Shown here: positions 1 through 8,265 of the stretch, piece by piece | How the letters are laid out: each line of letters begins with the position of its first letter | How positions within the stretch are numbered: the first letter of the stretch is position 1 | Assembly: GCA_023450335.1 (NCBI GenBank) | Contig: JAEXHA010000176.1 | Location: 1 to 13,322 of the forward strand | Length of the DNA stretch: 13,322 nt | Source: Actinomycetes bacterium | GTDB taxonomy: Bacteria; Actinomycetota; Actinomycetes; Actinomycetales; Microbacteriaceae | Direction of reading: 5' to 3' | Position numbers and translations under genes: made by a program | The notes under the pieces: model-generated | The model's input: the letters and a program-made list of their open reading frames with translations, nothing else | Databases searched by the model: none | Told to the model about the DNA's origin: nothing

Positions 1-1021
1 GCGCGGTGCCGTCTGGCGCGAGACCGTCGGCCCCGCCACGGCGCGCGCCATCGCCTGCCACCGGCGCTGCGCCCGTGGCATCCATCGCCGCACGCCCGGT
101 TGCGTCACCTGTGCCGGTCCCGGTGCGCTTTCTCGTATGCCGCCGCCATACTGCGGCGAGGATCAGGCCCGCGATGATGTCCCAGACGCCCCACCACCCC
201 GCGACGATCGCCATGCCGCCCAGGCCGCCGAAGAACGCGAAGACCAGGCCCAGGCCCAGACCGGCGTTGCGGATGCCGACCTCGAACGTGACGGCCTTGC
301 GCTCGCGCGTGCCCATGCCGCCGACGACCGCGGTGCCGTAGCCGATCGCCAGCGCCACCGCGTCATGGACCGTCACCACCAGCACGATGATTCCCAGGAA
401 GGCGACGAAGTAGGTCCAGTTGCCCGCCAGAGCACCCACGATGAAGCCGAGCAGGGCGATGAGCGAGAACCACTTCACGAACGGCTGCACCTTCGCTGCG
501 AACCCGGCCAGTCGCGCGCGGATGGCGAGTCCGACTAGGAACGGCAACCCGATGATGAGGAAGATCTCCAGCAGCATCTGCCACGGGTTCAACTCCACAC
601 GTTCCAGCAGGGCGCTCGCCGTCGGGTGCAGCGATCCCCAGAACGCGAGGCTCAGCGGCAGCGTCACGACATAGATGAGGTTGCCGACGGCCGTCATCGA
701 CACCGACAGGGCGACGTTGCCGCCCGAGCGATGCGTGAGCACCTGCGAGATGTTGCCGGGCGGGCAGCACGCCACCAGGATCATGCCCAGCGCCATCGAC
801 GGCGGGATCGGCAGGATCAGAGTCAGCCCGAAGGTCACCGCCGGCAGCACGACGAGCTGCGCGATGATCGCGGTGATGAACGGCTTGGGTCGTCGCGCGA
901 CGACCTTGAAGTCGTTCGGCGAGGTGTCCAGCGCGATGCCGAGCATGATGAGCCCGAGCACCACGTTCAAGATCATGAGTGTGCCGGGGGTGAAGTTCAG
1001 GACGACGTCGTCCGGGTTCAT
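1..1021 (-). CDS. Bile acid:sodium symporter (BASS) family membrane protein, 3' end cut by window edge
   Basis: About 340 codons are visible, with no stop before position 1. The start is ATG at 1021, with AGAAGG at 1035-1030 eight bases upstream. The translation is a hydrophobic multi-pass protein opening MNPDDVVLNFTPGTLMILNV. It carries two segments typical of the BASS family: a CCPPGNISQVLT loop followed by GGNVALSVSMTAVGNL (around residues 75-100), and EVGIRNAGLGLGL (around residue 245), the Asn/Gly-rich crossover segment. Members carry organic anions or sterol-like acids, often with sodium; the substrate here cannot be read. After the last membrane segment and an RRHTRKR stretch comes an unusual Ala/Gly/Asp-rich hydrophilic tail of more than 30 residues that continues out of view. 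The gene begins 29 bases after the monooxygenase stop, so the two are probably co-transcribed. The family call is firm. Confidence 0.85.
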   Translation of the reverse strand, partial: MNPDDVVLNFTPGTLMILNVVLGLIMLGIALDTSPNDFKVVARRPKPFITAIIAQLVVLPAVTFGLTLILPIPPSMALGMILVACCPPGNISQVLTHRSGGNVALSVSMTAVGNLIYVVTLPLSLAFWGSLHPTASALLERVELNPWQMLLEIFLIIGLPFLVGLAIRARLAGFAAKVQPFVKWFSLIALLGFIVGALAGNWTYFVAFLGIIVLVVTVHDAVALAIGYGTAVVGGMGTRERKAVTFEVGIRNAGLGLGLVFAFFGGLGGMAIVAGWWGVWDIIAGLILAAVWRRHTRKRTGTGTGDATGRAAMDATGAAPVAGDGARRGGADGLAPDGTA

Positions 1022-1050
1022 CGGGTGTGCCTTCTGTCGTTCGGGTGAGG

Positions 1051-2379
1051 TCAGCGGGCGGGCGAGTGGATGCCGGGGCGCGCACCCCTGGCATCCATCA
1101 CCAGGGGTGCGGTGGCTTCTCGCAGCTGGTGGCGGTAGGCGTCTTTGTTGACGTAGTACGCCATGCGGTCCAGGCCCAGATAGTCGTAGCCGCCGGTCAG
1201 GTCGGGCCACGGCTCGCCGGCGACGCGGCGGCGGAAGGCGGCCTGGCGGTGGGCGGGCGCGGCGAGGTAGGCGGCGATGAGCTCGGCCTGTTCGTAGCGC
1301 CCCTGCCAGCCGATGCCGGATGCCTCGATCATGCCCATCACATACAGGCCGTTGAACGAGGGTGGGAAGATGTTGAGGAACAGGCGCGGGCAGGCGCCGG
1401 TCCAGTTCAGGTCGGCGCGGTCGACGAACGGGTAGTCGAGCGTATAGCCGGTGGCCAGCAGCACGGTGTCGTACCGGCCGCTCGATCCGTCGCGGAAGTG
1501 GACGGTGTCGCCGTCGAACCGATCGACGTCGGCGCGCACGCGCAGGTCGCCCTGGCCGAGGTGGTTCAAGATCAGTGTGTTGACGATCGGGTGCGACTCG
1601 TAGATCTTGTAGTCGGGCTTGGGGAACCCGAACTTCACCGGGTCGCCCGTGAATGCCTGCAGGATGCGCTTGTCGACGAACTGCTTGATCTTCGCCGGCA
1701 GCGGACGGCCCTGGTTGAGGGTGTCCGAGGGTCGGCCGAACAGATACCGCGGCACGAAGTAGTACCCCCGGCGCACGCTCATGTCGACCGAGGCGGCGTG
1801 GTGCACAGCATCGACGGCGATGTCGCATCCGGAGTTGCCGGCCCCGACGATGAGCACGCGCTTGCCGGTCAGTTGGGTGGCCCGCTTGTAGGCGCTGGTG
1901 TGGAGCAGTTCACCGGTGAACTCGCCGCGGAAGGTGGGGACGTTGGGCTCGGCCAGGGTGCCGTTGGCGAGGATGACGCTGTCGTACCGCTCGGCGCTCT
2001 GGGACCCGTCGGCTGTCGCAGCGCTCACCGTCCAACCGTCGTCGTCGCGGGTGACAGCGGTCACCTTCGTGTCGAACCGGAAATGCTCGGTGAGCGAGAA
2101 GTGGTCGGCGAAATCGCGGAAGTATCCGATGAGCACCCGGTGGCTCGGGTAGTCGGCATCGGTCGCCATAGGGAACTCGGCGAACTGCGTCGTGGTGCGC
2201 GACGAGATCAGATGCGCCGACTCGTACATCGTCGAGCGCGGGTTGTCGATGTCCCAGAGCCCGCCCACGCCCGAGGAAGCCTCGTAGCCGTCGAACTCGA
2301 TCCCGGCCTTCTGCAGCGCGCGCGCAGCGGACAGCCCCGATGGTCCTGCGCCGATGATCGCCGCGCGGTGGTCGTGCAT
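1051..2379 (-). CDS. Flavin-containing monooxygenase (FMO/BVMO-like), FAD- and NAD(P)H-dependent
   Basis: This 442-residue cytosolic enzyme has the full class B flavin monooxygenase signature. The FAD-binding Rossmann motif is IIGAGPSG (residues 8-15), followed by YEASSGVGGLW. The fingerprint FxGxxxHxxxY reads FTGELLHTSAY (154-164). A second, NADPH-binding Rossmann motif is VGAGNSG (178-184), and the late ATG motif is LLATGYTLDYPF (307-318). Such enzymes put one oxygen atom from O2 on a nitrogen or sulfur, or insert it beside a ketone. The single fingerprint does not separate these, and the substrate is unknown. The start is supported by GAAGGAGT at 2395-2388, eight bases before the ATG. The symporter-family gene follows after 29 bases, suggesting a two-gene uptake/oxidation or oxidation/export unit. 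The 123-base gap upstream probably holds its own promoter. Confidence 0.9.
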   Translation of the reverse strand: MHDHRAAIIGAGPSGLSAARALQKAGIEFDGYEASSGVGGLWDIDNPRSTMYESAHLISSRTTTQFAEFPMATDADYPSHRVLIGYFRDFADHFSLTEHFRFDTKVTAVTRDDDGWTVSAATADGSQSAERYDSVILANGTLAEPNVPTFRGEFTGELLHTSAYKRATQLTGKRVLIVGAGNSGCDIAVDAVHHAASVDMSVRRGYYFVPRYLFGRPSDTLNQGRPLPAKIKQFVDKRILQAFTGDPVKFGFPKPDYKIYESHPIVNTLILNHLGQGDLRVRADVDRFDGDTVHFRDGSSGRYDTVLLATGYTLDYPFVDRADLNWTGACPRLFLNIFPPSFNGLYVMGMIEASGIGWQGRYEQAELIAAYLAAPAHRQAAFRRRVAGEPWPDLTGGYDYLGLDRMAYYVNKDAYRHQLREATAPLVMDARGARPGIHSPAR

Positions 2380-2502
2380 CCCCAGACACTCCTTCGTATC
2401 GCCCTCGACATGTTAGCCGCTGTTAACCGAATCCCGAACTCAATGTGGTTTCGTACTGACCACCGTGCCAGCATCCGCCTGCCCGACGGCACACCGGCGT
2501 GA
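2380..2502 (-). promoter_or_regulatory. Gap upstream of the monooxygenase with a TGTTA-type repeat, possible operator
   Basis: This 123-base gap separates the alpha/beta hydrolase stop from the monooxygenase start and is the most AT-rich stretch nearby. On the plus strand it contains the direct repeat TGTTAGCCGC/TGTTAACCGA at 2411-2430. This also reads as the imperfect inverted repeat GTTA-8-TAAC (2412-2427). Repeats of this size upstream of a catabolic gene are often regulator sites, but no known operator was recognised. No convincing -35/-10 pair with 16-18 base spacing was found, and no clear intrinsic terminator for the hydrolase. That the promoter of the monooxygenase lies here is inferred from the gap alone. 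Confidence 0.3.
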
Positions 2503-3267
2503 TCAGCCGAGATCACCCGCGAAGGCGCTCACCTGCTCGGCGATCTGCGCGGTCATATCCTCCAGCGAGATCGACGGCGTCCCGTCGCCGTCCTGTGGCC
2601 CGTAGGCGCCGAACGAGGAATGGCTGGCGCCGGGAATCTCGATCATCAGCGCGTCGGCGGGCAGCAGGTCGCGGGCGTCGGCGATCTTCCCGGGCGTCGA
2701 CAGTCCATCCTCGCTGCCTGACATGCTCAGCACCGGCAGTCCCGTATCGGCCAGGTCGGTCGCACAGTACGAGGCGAACAGCACCAGCGCATCCGCTTCG
2801 GTGGCCATCATGCACGCGCGGACACCGCCCAGCGAATGCCCGCCGACGAGCCACGTCTCGACGCCGTCCGCCAGGTCGGTGAACGTCGACAGCGGTCGCA
2901 GGTCGAACAACGCCAGGTTGAGCCACGGCTTGGTGATGACCACCGTGACGCCGTCCTGCCGCACCAGGTCGGACAGGGTGCTCGCATAGGCCCACGGGTC
3001 GACCTTGCCACCCGGGATGAACACGAGCCCGTCGCCGCTGGGATCGGCCTCGGTGGGCGTCATGACGATGGCGGCTGCCTCGTCGGCCAGGTGGATGCCG
3101 GGGTCGGCACGGACGGCGGCCAAGGGGCCGGGTTCGGCGGCATACACGCCGACCTGGCTCCACACCACGACGCCGACGACGGCGGCGACGATCACCGCGC
3201 CGACGGCGCCGAGCACCCACCAGAGGATGCGGCGTCGGCGGCGGGCGGGACGGGTCGGCTCGGTCAC
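2503..3267 (-). CDS. Membrane-anchored alpha/beta hydrolase
   Basis: This 254-residue protein has a basic N-terminus (PARRRRR), then one hydrophobic helix at residues 14-36 (ILWWVLGAVGAVIVAAVVGV), so it is probably anchored with the catalytic domain outside. The nucleophile elbow is GGHSLGG with Ser145. The likely acid is Asp187 in SGSEDGLS and the likely base His216 in PGASHSSFG, giving a complete triad. The oxyanion region is FIPGGKVDP (83-91). It fits the broad Abhydrolase_5/dienelactone hydrolase-like group; the substrate is unknown. The start is GTG at 3267, with GGAG only a few bases upstream. It lies seven bases after mtlD, so it is the last gene of the mannitol/PTS operon and may be translated by coupling. 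It has no obvious role in mannitol use. Confidence 0.8.
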   Translation of the reverse strand: MTEPTRPARRRRRILWWVLGAVGAVIVAAVVGVVVWSQVGVYAAEPGPLAAVRADPGIHLADEAAAIVMTPTEADPSGDGLVFIPGGKVDPWAYASTLSDLVRQDGVTVVITKPWLNLALFDLRPLSTFTDLADGVETWLVGGHSLGGVRACMMATEADALVLFASYCATDLADTGLPVLSMSGSEDGLSTPGKIADARDLLPADALMIEIPGASHSSFGAYGPQDGDGTPSISLEDMTAQIAEQVSAFAGDLG

Positions 3268-3274
3268 CTCTCCA

Positions 3275-4426
3275 TCATGTCAAGGCCACCTGGCGGGCCT
3301 GCACCTCGGCGACCACCCGTGCGTACAGCGGGTGCGAGGGCTCGAGGCCGGTGACCGCAGTGGTGAATCCCTCGGCATCCTCGGTGCGCAGCTGCTCCTG
3401 CAGCTGCACCGACTGCTCGTCATCCGGGTCGTCGAACGCCAGTGCCGCACCGATGGCGGCCACGAGGCCGTCGACGCCGAGGCCGCGCTCGGCAGCCTCG
3501 GCGGCGGGGCCGATGAACCGTTCGTGGCGCGACAGCTTGCGCAGCGGTTGCCGGCCGACGCGGCCGACGGTGTCGGGCAGGGCGGGGTTGGCGAACCGTT
3601 GCAGGATCGTCGCGCGGTAGTCGGCCAGGTCGGCCGGATCGAGGTCGTGCTTGACGGCCAGCAGGGCCGAGGTCTCTTCGAGCGCCGCCGACACCTTGGC
3701 GGCGATCGCCGAGTCGGCCAGGGCGTCGGAGATCTTCTCGACACCGGCCCGCGCGCCGAAGTATGCGGTGGTGGCGTGACCGGTGTTGACCGTGAACAGC
3801 TTCCGTTCGATGTACGGAGTGAGATCGTCCACGAAATGCGCGCCGGGGATGTTCGGGGGAGTGTCGCCGAACGGCGGTCGCTCGATCGCCCACTCGAAGA
3901 ACGGCTCGACGGTGACGTCGACGCCACCACCGGCCGGCTGCGCGGGCACGATGCGGTCGACGGCGGTGTTGGCGAATACCGCGCGGCCCGCGAGCGCCTC
4001 CCATGCGCCGCCGGCACCGGCCATGATCTCCTCGCGCAGCAGGTCGGTCGCACCGATCGCGTTCTCGCACGCCATCACCTGCAGCGGCGGCGCCGACGGG
4101 TCGCGCAGGGCGAGGCCGGCGACGATGTGCGGTGCGATGAACTTCAGCACCGTCGGTCCCACGGCGGTGGTCACCACGTTGGCCGTGGCCACCTCGTCGG
4201 CGACCTCCTGCGGGCTGTCGGCGCTGTTGACGGCCCGGAAGCCGGTCACCGTCTTGTCGGTGCCGCCGGCGCCGACCTCGTGGACGGTATAGGACGACAC
4301 CGCATTGATCGCATCGACCAGGGGCGCGGCGACGTCCGAGAAGACGAGGTCATAGCCCCCTTCGTGCAGGAGGAGTCCGACGAACCCGCGCCCGATGTTG
4401 CCGGCGCCGAAGTGGACGGCCTTCAT
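3275..4426 (-). CDS. mtlD: Mannitol-1-phosphate 5-dehydrogenase
   Basis: MtlD oxidises the mannitol-1-phosphate made by the PTS to fructose-6-phosphate with NAD+, feeding glycolysis. The 383-residue length is normal for the long-chain polyol dehydrogenase family. The protein opens with the cofactor motif MKAVHFGAGNIGRGF (GAGNIG at 7-12). It carries MACENAIGATDLL (118-130) and the catalytic segment ERKLFTVNTGHATTAYFG, in which Lys209, Asn214 and His217 match the Lys-Asn-His set conserved in the family. The ATG overlaps the mtlF stop as ATGA. There is no strong ribosome site of its own, so translational coupling to mtlF is likely. The alpha/beta hydrolase gene follows after seven bases. Identification is secure. 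Confidence 0.97.
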   Translation of the reverse strand: MKAVHFGAGNIGRGFVGLLLHEGGYDLVFSDVAAPLVDAINAVSSYTVHEVGAGGTDKTVTGFRAVNSADSPQEVADEVATANVVTTAVGPTVLKFIAPHIVAGLALRDPSAPPLQVMACENAIGATDLLREEIMAGAGGAWEALAGRAVFANTAVDRIVPAQPAGGGVDVTVEPFFEWAIERPPFGDTPPNIPGAHFVDDLTPYIERKLFTVNTGHATTAYFGARAGVEKISDALADSAIAAKVSAALEETSALLAVKHDLDPADLADYRATILQRFANPALPDTVGRVGRQPLRKLSRHERFIGPAAEAAERGLGVDGLVAAIGAALAFDDPDDEQSVQLQEQLRTEDAEGFTTAVTGLEPSHPLYARVVAEVQARQVALT

Positions 4427-4863
4427 CCCTGGTTCACCGACTCCAGCAGTGCGTACAGCTCCTCCGGGGTCCCGGCCCGCTTGAGCTTTTCGACCTCATC
4501 CTCGTCCGAGAAGATCAGCGCGATCTGCGACAGGATCTCGAGATGCTCGTCGCCCTTGCCGGCGATGCCCACGACGAAGGTGACGGGGTTGCCGTCCCAG
4601 TCGACGCCGCCGTCGTAGCGCACCAGCGACAGAGCCGAGTCGAGAATCGCCTCCTTGGTCTCGTTGGTGCCGTGCGGAATGGCGAGTTCGTTGCCCATAT
4701 AGGTGGACACCGTCTGCTCGCGCTGCTGCATCGCGTCGTAGTACTCGCCGGTGACGGCGCCCGCCGCCTCGAGGATGTCGGCTGCCTCCCGCATCGCGTC
4801 GTCGCGGCTGACCGAACCTGCGTGGATCCGCACCTGTCCGACGTTGAGAACTTCCCGTGCCAT
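4423..4863 (-). CDS. mtlF: PTS mannitol-specific EIIA component
   Basis: This 146-residue cytoplasmic EIIA of the mannitol/fructose family accepts phosphate from HPr and passes it to the EIIB domain of MtlA. The phospho-acceptor is His64 in GNELAIPHGTNE, and the second conserved active-site histidine is His107 in KGDEHLEIL. The start was placed at ATG 4863 because AAGGA lies just upstream at normal spacing. An upstream in-frame ATG at 4914 would add 17 residues that do not look like the family. In Escherichia coli this domain is fused to MtlA; here it is separate, as in many Gram-positive bacteria. A 103-base gap separates it from mtlA, and its stop overlaps the mtlD start. Confidence 0.96.
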   Translation of the reverse strand: MAREVLNVGQVRIHAGSVSRDDAMREAADILEAAGAVTGEYYDAMQQREQTVSTYMGNELAIPHGTNETKEAILDSALSLVRYDGGVDWDGNPVTFVVGIAGKGDEHLEILSQIALIFSDEDEVEKLKRAGTPEELYALLESVNQG

Positions 4864-4966
4864 TTCGCTGTTCCTTTGCTTCCGAGATGAGTGGATGCCG
4901 TTCGGCGGGGCCACGGGGCCGGGTGCATCGCGCTGCCCGACCCCGCGGCGGTCCGGTTCTTCGAGG
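4864..4966 (-). other. 103-base gap between mtlA and mtlF, no gene seen
   Basis: This is the only sizeable gap inside the PTS/mannitol operon; the others are 34 bases or shorter. It is G/C-rich, with short self-complementary patches such as GGCC-CCGT-GGCC near 4907-4920 and several GACC/GGTC pairs around 4936-4955, none of which makes a convincing terminator. The mtlF ribosome site lies at its downstream end. It could hold an internal promoter or an RNA processing site that adjusts EIIA against EIICB levels, but nothing in the sequence demonstrates this. Confidence 0.35.
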
Positions 4967-6550
4967 CTACGCGTCGCTCTGGTGCTGCTCCACCACCAGG
5001 TTCACGACCTCGTCGTATTTCGGCGAGTTCATGAAGTTGTCCACCGATACGTGGACCGCGTCCGGGTTCTGCCCTCGGGCCCGATCGGTCAATTGCTGCT
5101 GCGTGATGATCAGATCCTCCGAACCGTCCAGGTTCGCGATCGCCTTGTTGACGACCGTGACGTCGGCGACGCCGGCCTTCTTGATCTTGTTGCGCAGCAC
5201 GCTGGCACCCATGGCCGACGATCCCATGCCCGCATCGCACGCGAACACGATGTTGCGGATCGGTGCGGTGGCCACCGCTGCCGCCGAGGCCGCAGCGGCG
5301 GACACGCCGCCGGCGGTGGCAGCGGCCAGGCCCGCGAGCGCATCCGAGGACTTGCCCTTGTTGGCCTCGGTCTTCGCGATGGCCGCGGCGAGCGGGTCCC
5401 CGCTGGCCGCTTCGGCGGCCAGATCGCGCTTGCGCGTGGCGAACAGGATGATCGCCGTCAGCACGAACGTGACAGCAGCGGCCAGCACCACCGACAGGAT
5501 CACCCCCACGTGACTGCCCGGGGCCGTCTGGATCAGCACCGCGAAAATCGATCCCGGCGCCGCCGGAGCCACCAGACCCGACTGGAAGATGACATTGGTG
5601 AGCACGCCGGTGGCACCACCCGCGATGAGCGCGACGATCAGGAAGGGCTTGGCGAGCACGTACGGGAAGTACACCTCGTGGATGCCGCCGAGGAACTGGA
5701 TGACCGCGGCCCCGGGAGCCGTGGCCCGCGCGGCGCCGACGCCGAAGAACGTCAGCGCCAGCAGCATGCCGACACCGGGCCCGGGGTTCGCCTCGACCAG
5801 GAACAGCAGGCTGCGCCCGGTCTCGCTGGACTCGGCCGTGCCCAGCGGGGTGAACACGCCGTGGTTGATCGCGTTGTTGAGGAAGAGCACCTTCGCCGGT
5901 TCGACGATGATGCTGGCCAGCGGGATGAGGCTGTTCTCGACAAGCCAGCCGACTGCGCCGCCGAGAACGTCGGTGACCCATTTCATGATCGGCGCCAGCC
6001 AGAAGAACGCGGCCAGTGCCGCGAAGAAGGCGACGAAACCAGCGGCGAAGTTGTCGACGAGCATCTCGAAGCCGGGCTTGATCTTGCCCTGCCACGGCTT
6101 CTCGACGTACTTCAGGATCAGTGCGGTCAGGGGGCCGGCGATCATGGCACCGAGGAACATGACCGTGCCCTCTGCGCCGATGATGACGCCCATTGCCGCC
6201 ACCGCACCCACCACGCCGCCGCGTACGTTGTAGACCATGCGGCCACCCGTGTAGGCGATCAGCACTGGCAGCAGGTACGTGATGGTCGGACCGACCAGAC
6301 CCGTCCATTCGGTGCCGGCCGAGTCGAGTCCGCCGCCGAGCATGGCCGAATCGGCCCACCGCCACGCGGCGACGGGGCTGTTGCTGCCCACCCAGCCGTT
6401 CTCGATGAACAGGGCGGTGATCAGACCCCACGCGATGAACGCCGCGATGTTGGGCATGATCATGCCTGACAGGAATGTGCCGAATCGCTGGACTGCGACG
6501 CGGGCACCCCCTCCTGACGCGGGGGTGGTGGCTGTGGACGCCGTTGTCAT
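4967..6550 (-). CDS. mtlA: PTS mannitol-specific EIICB component (mannitol permease)
   Basis: This 527-residue inner-membrane transporter imports and phosphorylates D-mannitol. The N-terminal EIIC domain (about residues 20-372) is strongly hydrophobic and carries NNAINHGVFTPLG (225-237) and the substrate-site motif GGIHEVYFPYVLA (288-300), both hallmarks of mannitol EIIC. An Ala-rich linker (about 376-430) leads to the EIIB domain, whose phosphorylated cysteine is Cys438 in VFACDAGMGSSAMGAS. There is no fused EIIA; MtlF supplies it. The start was set at ATG 6550, seven bases after GAAGGAG (6564-6558). A longer frame reaching back to 6745 would overlap ptsI with unrelated Pro/Arg-rich residues. 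The gene begins 28 bases after ptsI. Identification is secure. Confidence 0.97.
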   Translation of the reverse strand: MTTASTATTPASGGGARVAVQRFGTFLSGMIMPNIAAFIAWGLITALFIENGWVGSNSPVAAWRWADSAMLGGGLDSAGTEWTGLVGPTITYLLPVLIAYTGGRMVYNVRGGVVGAVAAMGVIIGAEGTVMFLGAMIAGPLTALILKYVEKPWQGKIKPGFEMLVDNFAAGFVAFFAALAAFFWLAPIMKWVTDVLGGAVGWLVENSLIPLASIIVEPAKVLFLNNAINHGVFTPLGTAESSETGRSLLFLVEANPGPGVGMLLALTFFGVGAARATAPGAAVIQFLGGIHEVYFPYVLAKPFLIVALIAGGATGVLTNVIFQSGLVAPAAPGSIFAVLIQTAPGSHVGVILSVVLAAAVTFVLTAIILFATRKRDLAAEAASGDPLAAAIAKTEANKGKSSDALAGLAAATAGGVSAAAASAAAVATAPIRNIVFACDAGMGSSAMGASVLRNKIKKAGVADVTVVNKAIANLDGSEDLIITQQQLTDRARGQNPDAVHVSVDNFMNSPKYDEVVNLVVEQHQSDA

Positions 6551-6578
6551 GGTGTTTCTCCTTCGGGTAGGCCGCGGA

Positions 6579-8240
6579 TCATTTCGCGGATTCGGCAGCG
6601 TCCTGCGCTGCGGTTCTGGCGGATGCCGCGTCGGACGCGGCGAGGGCGGCTGCGGCGATGCGCTCGGCATCGTCGCGGGTGTACTGCAAGAGGGTGGCGC
6701 GCACGTCGGCCAGCGCGGTCGGTGCCATCGACAGGGTCGCCGCACCGAGGCCGACCAGCACGACGGCCAGCAGCGGATCGGCGGCGGCCTCGCCGCAGAT
6801 GCCGACGGGCTTGCCGTTGGTCTTGCCGCCGTCGGCGGTCGCCTTCACGAGGCTCAGCACCGCCGGGTGCCACGGGTCTTGGAACGCGGCCACCGAACCG
6901 AGCAGCCGGTCGGCCGCCAGGGTGTACTGCGTCAGGTCGTTCGTGCCGATGGAGGCGAAGTCGGCGTGGGCGAGCACCTTGTCGGCCATGATGGCCGAAG
7001 AGGGCACTTCGACCATCACGCCGGCGGTCTTGATGCCGAAATCGCGGGCGAGGGTGACGAAGTACTCCGTCTCCTCCACCGTCGACACCATCGGCGCCAT
7101 CACCCACAGGTCGGCATCGGTGGCCGCGTCGGCCTGAGCGAGCGCGGTGAGCTGCTCCTTCAGGATGTCTTCGCTCGCCCGCAGTGCGCGCAGTCCGCGC
7201 AGGCCCAGGGCCGGGTTCTCCTCGTGCGCGTCGTTGAGGAAGGCGAGCGGCTTGTCGGCACCGGCATCCAGCGCCCGCACCACCACCTTCTTGCCGGGGA
7301 ACGCCTCAAGAAGCTCGGTGTAGGCCTTCGTCTGCTCCTCGACGGTGGGTGCCTGCGCCGACGACAGGAAGAGGAATTCGGTGCGGAAAAGTCCCACGCC
7401 CTCGGCGCCGAGCTCCACTGCTTCGGCCGCGCCGCCCGGCTTGCCGAGGTTGGCAAGCAGGGGTACGGCGGTGCCGTCGGCCAGGGCGCCCGGCGTGATC
7501 GGCGCCGCTGCCGCGTTCTTGCGCGCGTCGGCCCGGTTCTGCGCCTGGCTCAGTTCATCGGCGGTGGGCTCCGTGGTCACCACGCCCTTGGCCGCGTCGA
7601 CGATCACCTGCTCGCCGTCTGAGAGCCCGACGGCCTCGGCGACGCCGACGACCGCGACGATCGACTTCTCACGCGCGAGGATCGCTGTGTGCGAAGTCGG
7701 CCCGCCCTCGGTGGTGACCAAGGCCAGGACCTTCTCGAGATCGAGGAGGGCGGTGTCCGCCGGCGCGAGGTCTTTCGCGACGAGCACGAAGGGGTGGCCG
7801 GGGTCCGGCACGCCCGGTGCGGGCAGGCCGCGCAGTCGCGCGATAACGCGCTGGGCCACGTCATCGAGGTCGGCGGCACGCTCGCCGAGGTAGCCGCCCA
7901 TCGCCGCGAGGGTGTCGCGGAAGGTCGCGAAAGCGTCGAACACGGCGAACTCGCCCGTCTTGCCGGCGGCCACCCGGGTGGCGACCTCCTGATCGAGGCT
8001 CGGATCTTCGGCCATCATCGCCTGCGCTTCGAGAACATCGCGCGCGGCGCCGCCGGCCTGCGCGCCGCGCTCTTCGAGTTCGCGCGCCACCGCCGCCACC
8101 GCCTCGCGCACGCGGGTGAGCTCTTCCTCCTGAGAGAGGCTGCTCGTGACGTCTTCGGGCGCCGGCAGCGGCTCTGCCATGCGGGCCACCGGCCCCTGCG
8201 CCACTCCCAGGCCGATGCCGACTCCGCGCAGTTCGCTCAT
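6579..8240 (-). CDS. ptsI: PTS Enzyme I (phosphoenolpyruvate-protein phosphotransferase)
   Basis: Enzyme I starts the PTS chain by taking phosphate from PEP onto a histidine and passing it to HPr; it is shared by all PTS sugars. The phospho-histidine is His184 in TEGGPTSHTAILAR. The C-terminal PEP-binding barrel shows GVGLFRTEFLFL (Arg286), VRALDAGADKPL (321-332), a VMVEVPSSA segment (408-416), IGTNDLTQYTLAADR (431-445) and the catalytic Cys482 in VGICGEAAADP. At 553 residues it is slightly shorter than the usual 570 or so. It ends in an Ala-rich tail. AAGGAG (8254-8249) lies eight bases before the ATG. It sits 25 bases after ptsH and 28 bases before mtlA, so the general component is made together with the mannitol-specific ones. 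Confidence 0.97.
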   Translation of the reverse strand: MSELRGVGIGLGVAQGPVARMAEPLPAPEDVTSSLSQEEELTRVREAVAAVARELEERGAQAGGAARDVLEAQAMMAEDPSLDQEVATRVAAGKTGEFAVFDAFATFRDTLAAMGGYLGERAADLDDVAQRVIARLRGLPAPGVPDPGHPFVLVAKDLAPADTALLDLEKVLALVTTEGGPTSHTAILAREKSIVAVVGVAEAVGLSDGEQVIVDAAKGVVTTEPTADELSQAQNRADARKNAAAAPITPGALADGTAVPLLANLGKPGGAAEAVELGAEGVGLFRTEFLFLSSAQAPTVEEQTKAYTELLEAFPGKKVVVRALDAGADKPLAFLNDAHEENPALGLRGLRALRASEDILKEQLTALAQADAATDADLWVMAPMVSTVEETEYFVTLARDFGIKTAGVMVEVPSSAIMADKVLAHADFASIGTNDLTQYTLAADRLLGSVAAFQDPWHPAVLSLVKATADGGKTNGKPVGICGEAAADPLLAVVLVGLGAATLSMAPTALADVRATLLQYTRDDAERIAAAALAASDAASARTAAQDAAESAK

Positions 8241-8265
8241 GTCAGGTTCTCCTTCTCGTACGTCG

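Noticed and set aside
1027..2502. Long open frame on the plus strand opposite the monooxygenase (491 codons)
   Set aside because: It is an antisense shadow in G/C-rich DNA. The translation is Val/Gly/Arg/Asp-rich without family motifs, while the minus strand encodes a full set of flavin monooxygenase motifs.
2430..2502. Intrinsic terminator after the alpha/beta hydrolase
   Set aside because: Only a five-base GTGCC/GGCAC pairing with an 18-base or larger loop was found, without a T-run.
3005..6469. Long plus-strand open frames opposite mtlD, mtlF and mtlA (537 and 572 codons)
   Set aside because: Composition is low in complexity and rich in Arg, Gly and Asp. The opposite strand carries unmistakable PTS and dehydrogenase genes.
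6551..6745. N-terminal extension of MtlA by 65 residues
   Set aside because: The extension overlaps ptsI in another frame, is Pro/Arg-rich and has no family match, whereas ATG 6550 has an ideal GAAGGAG site.
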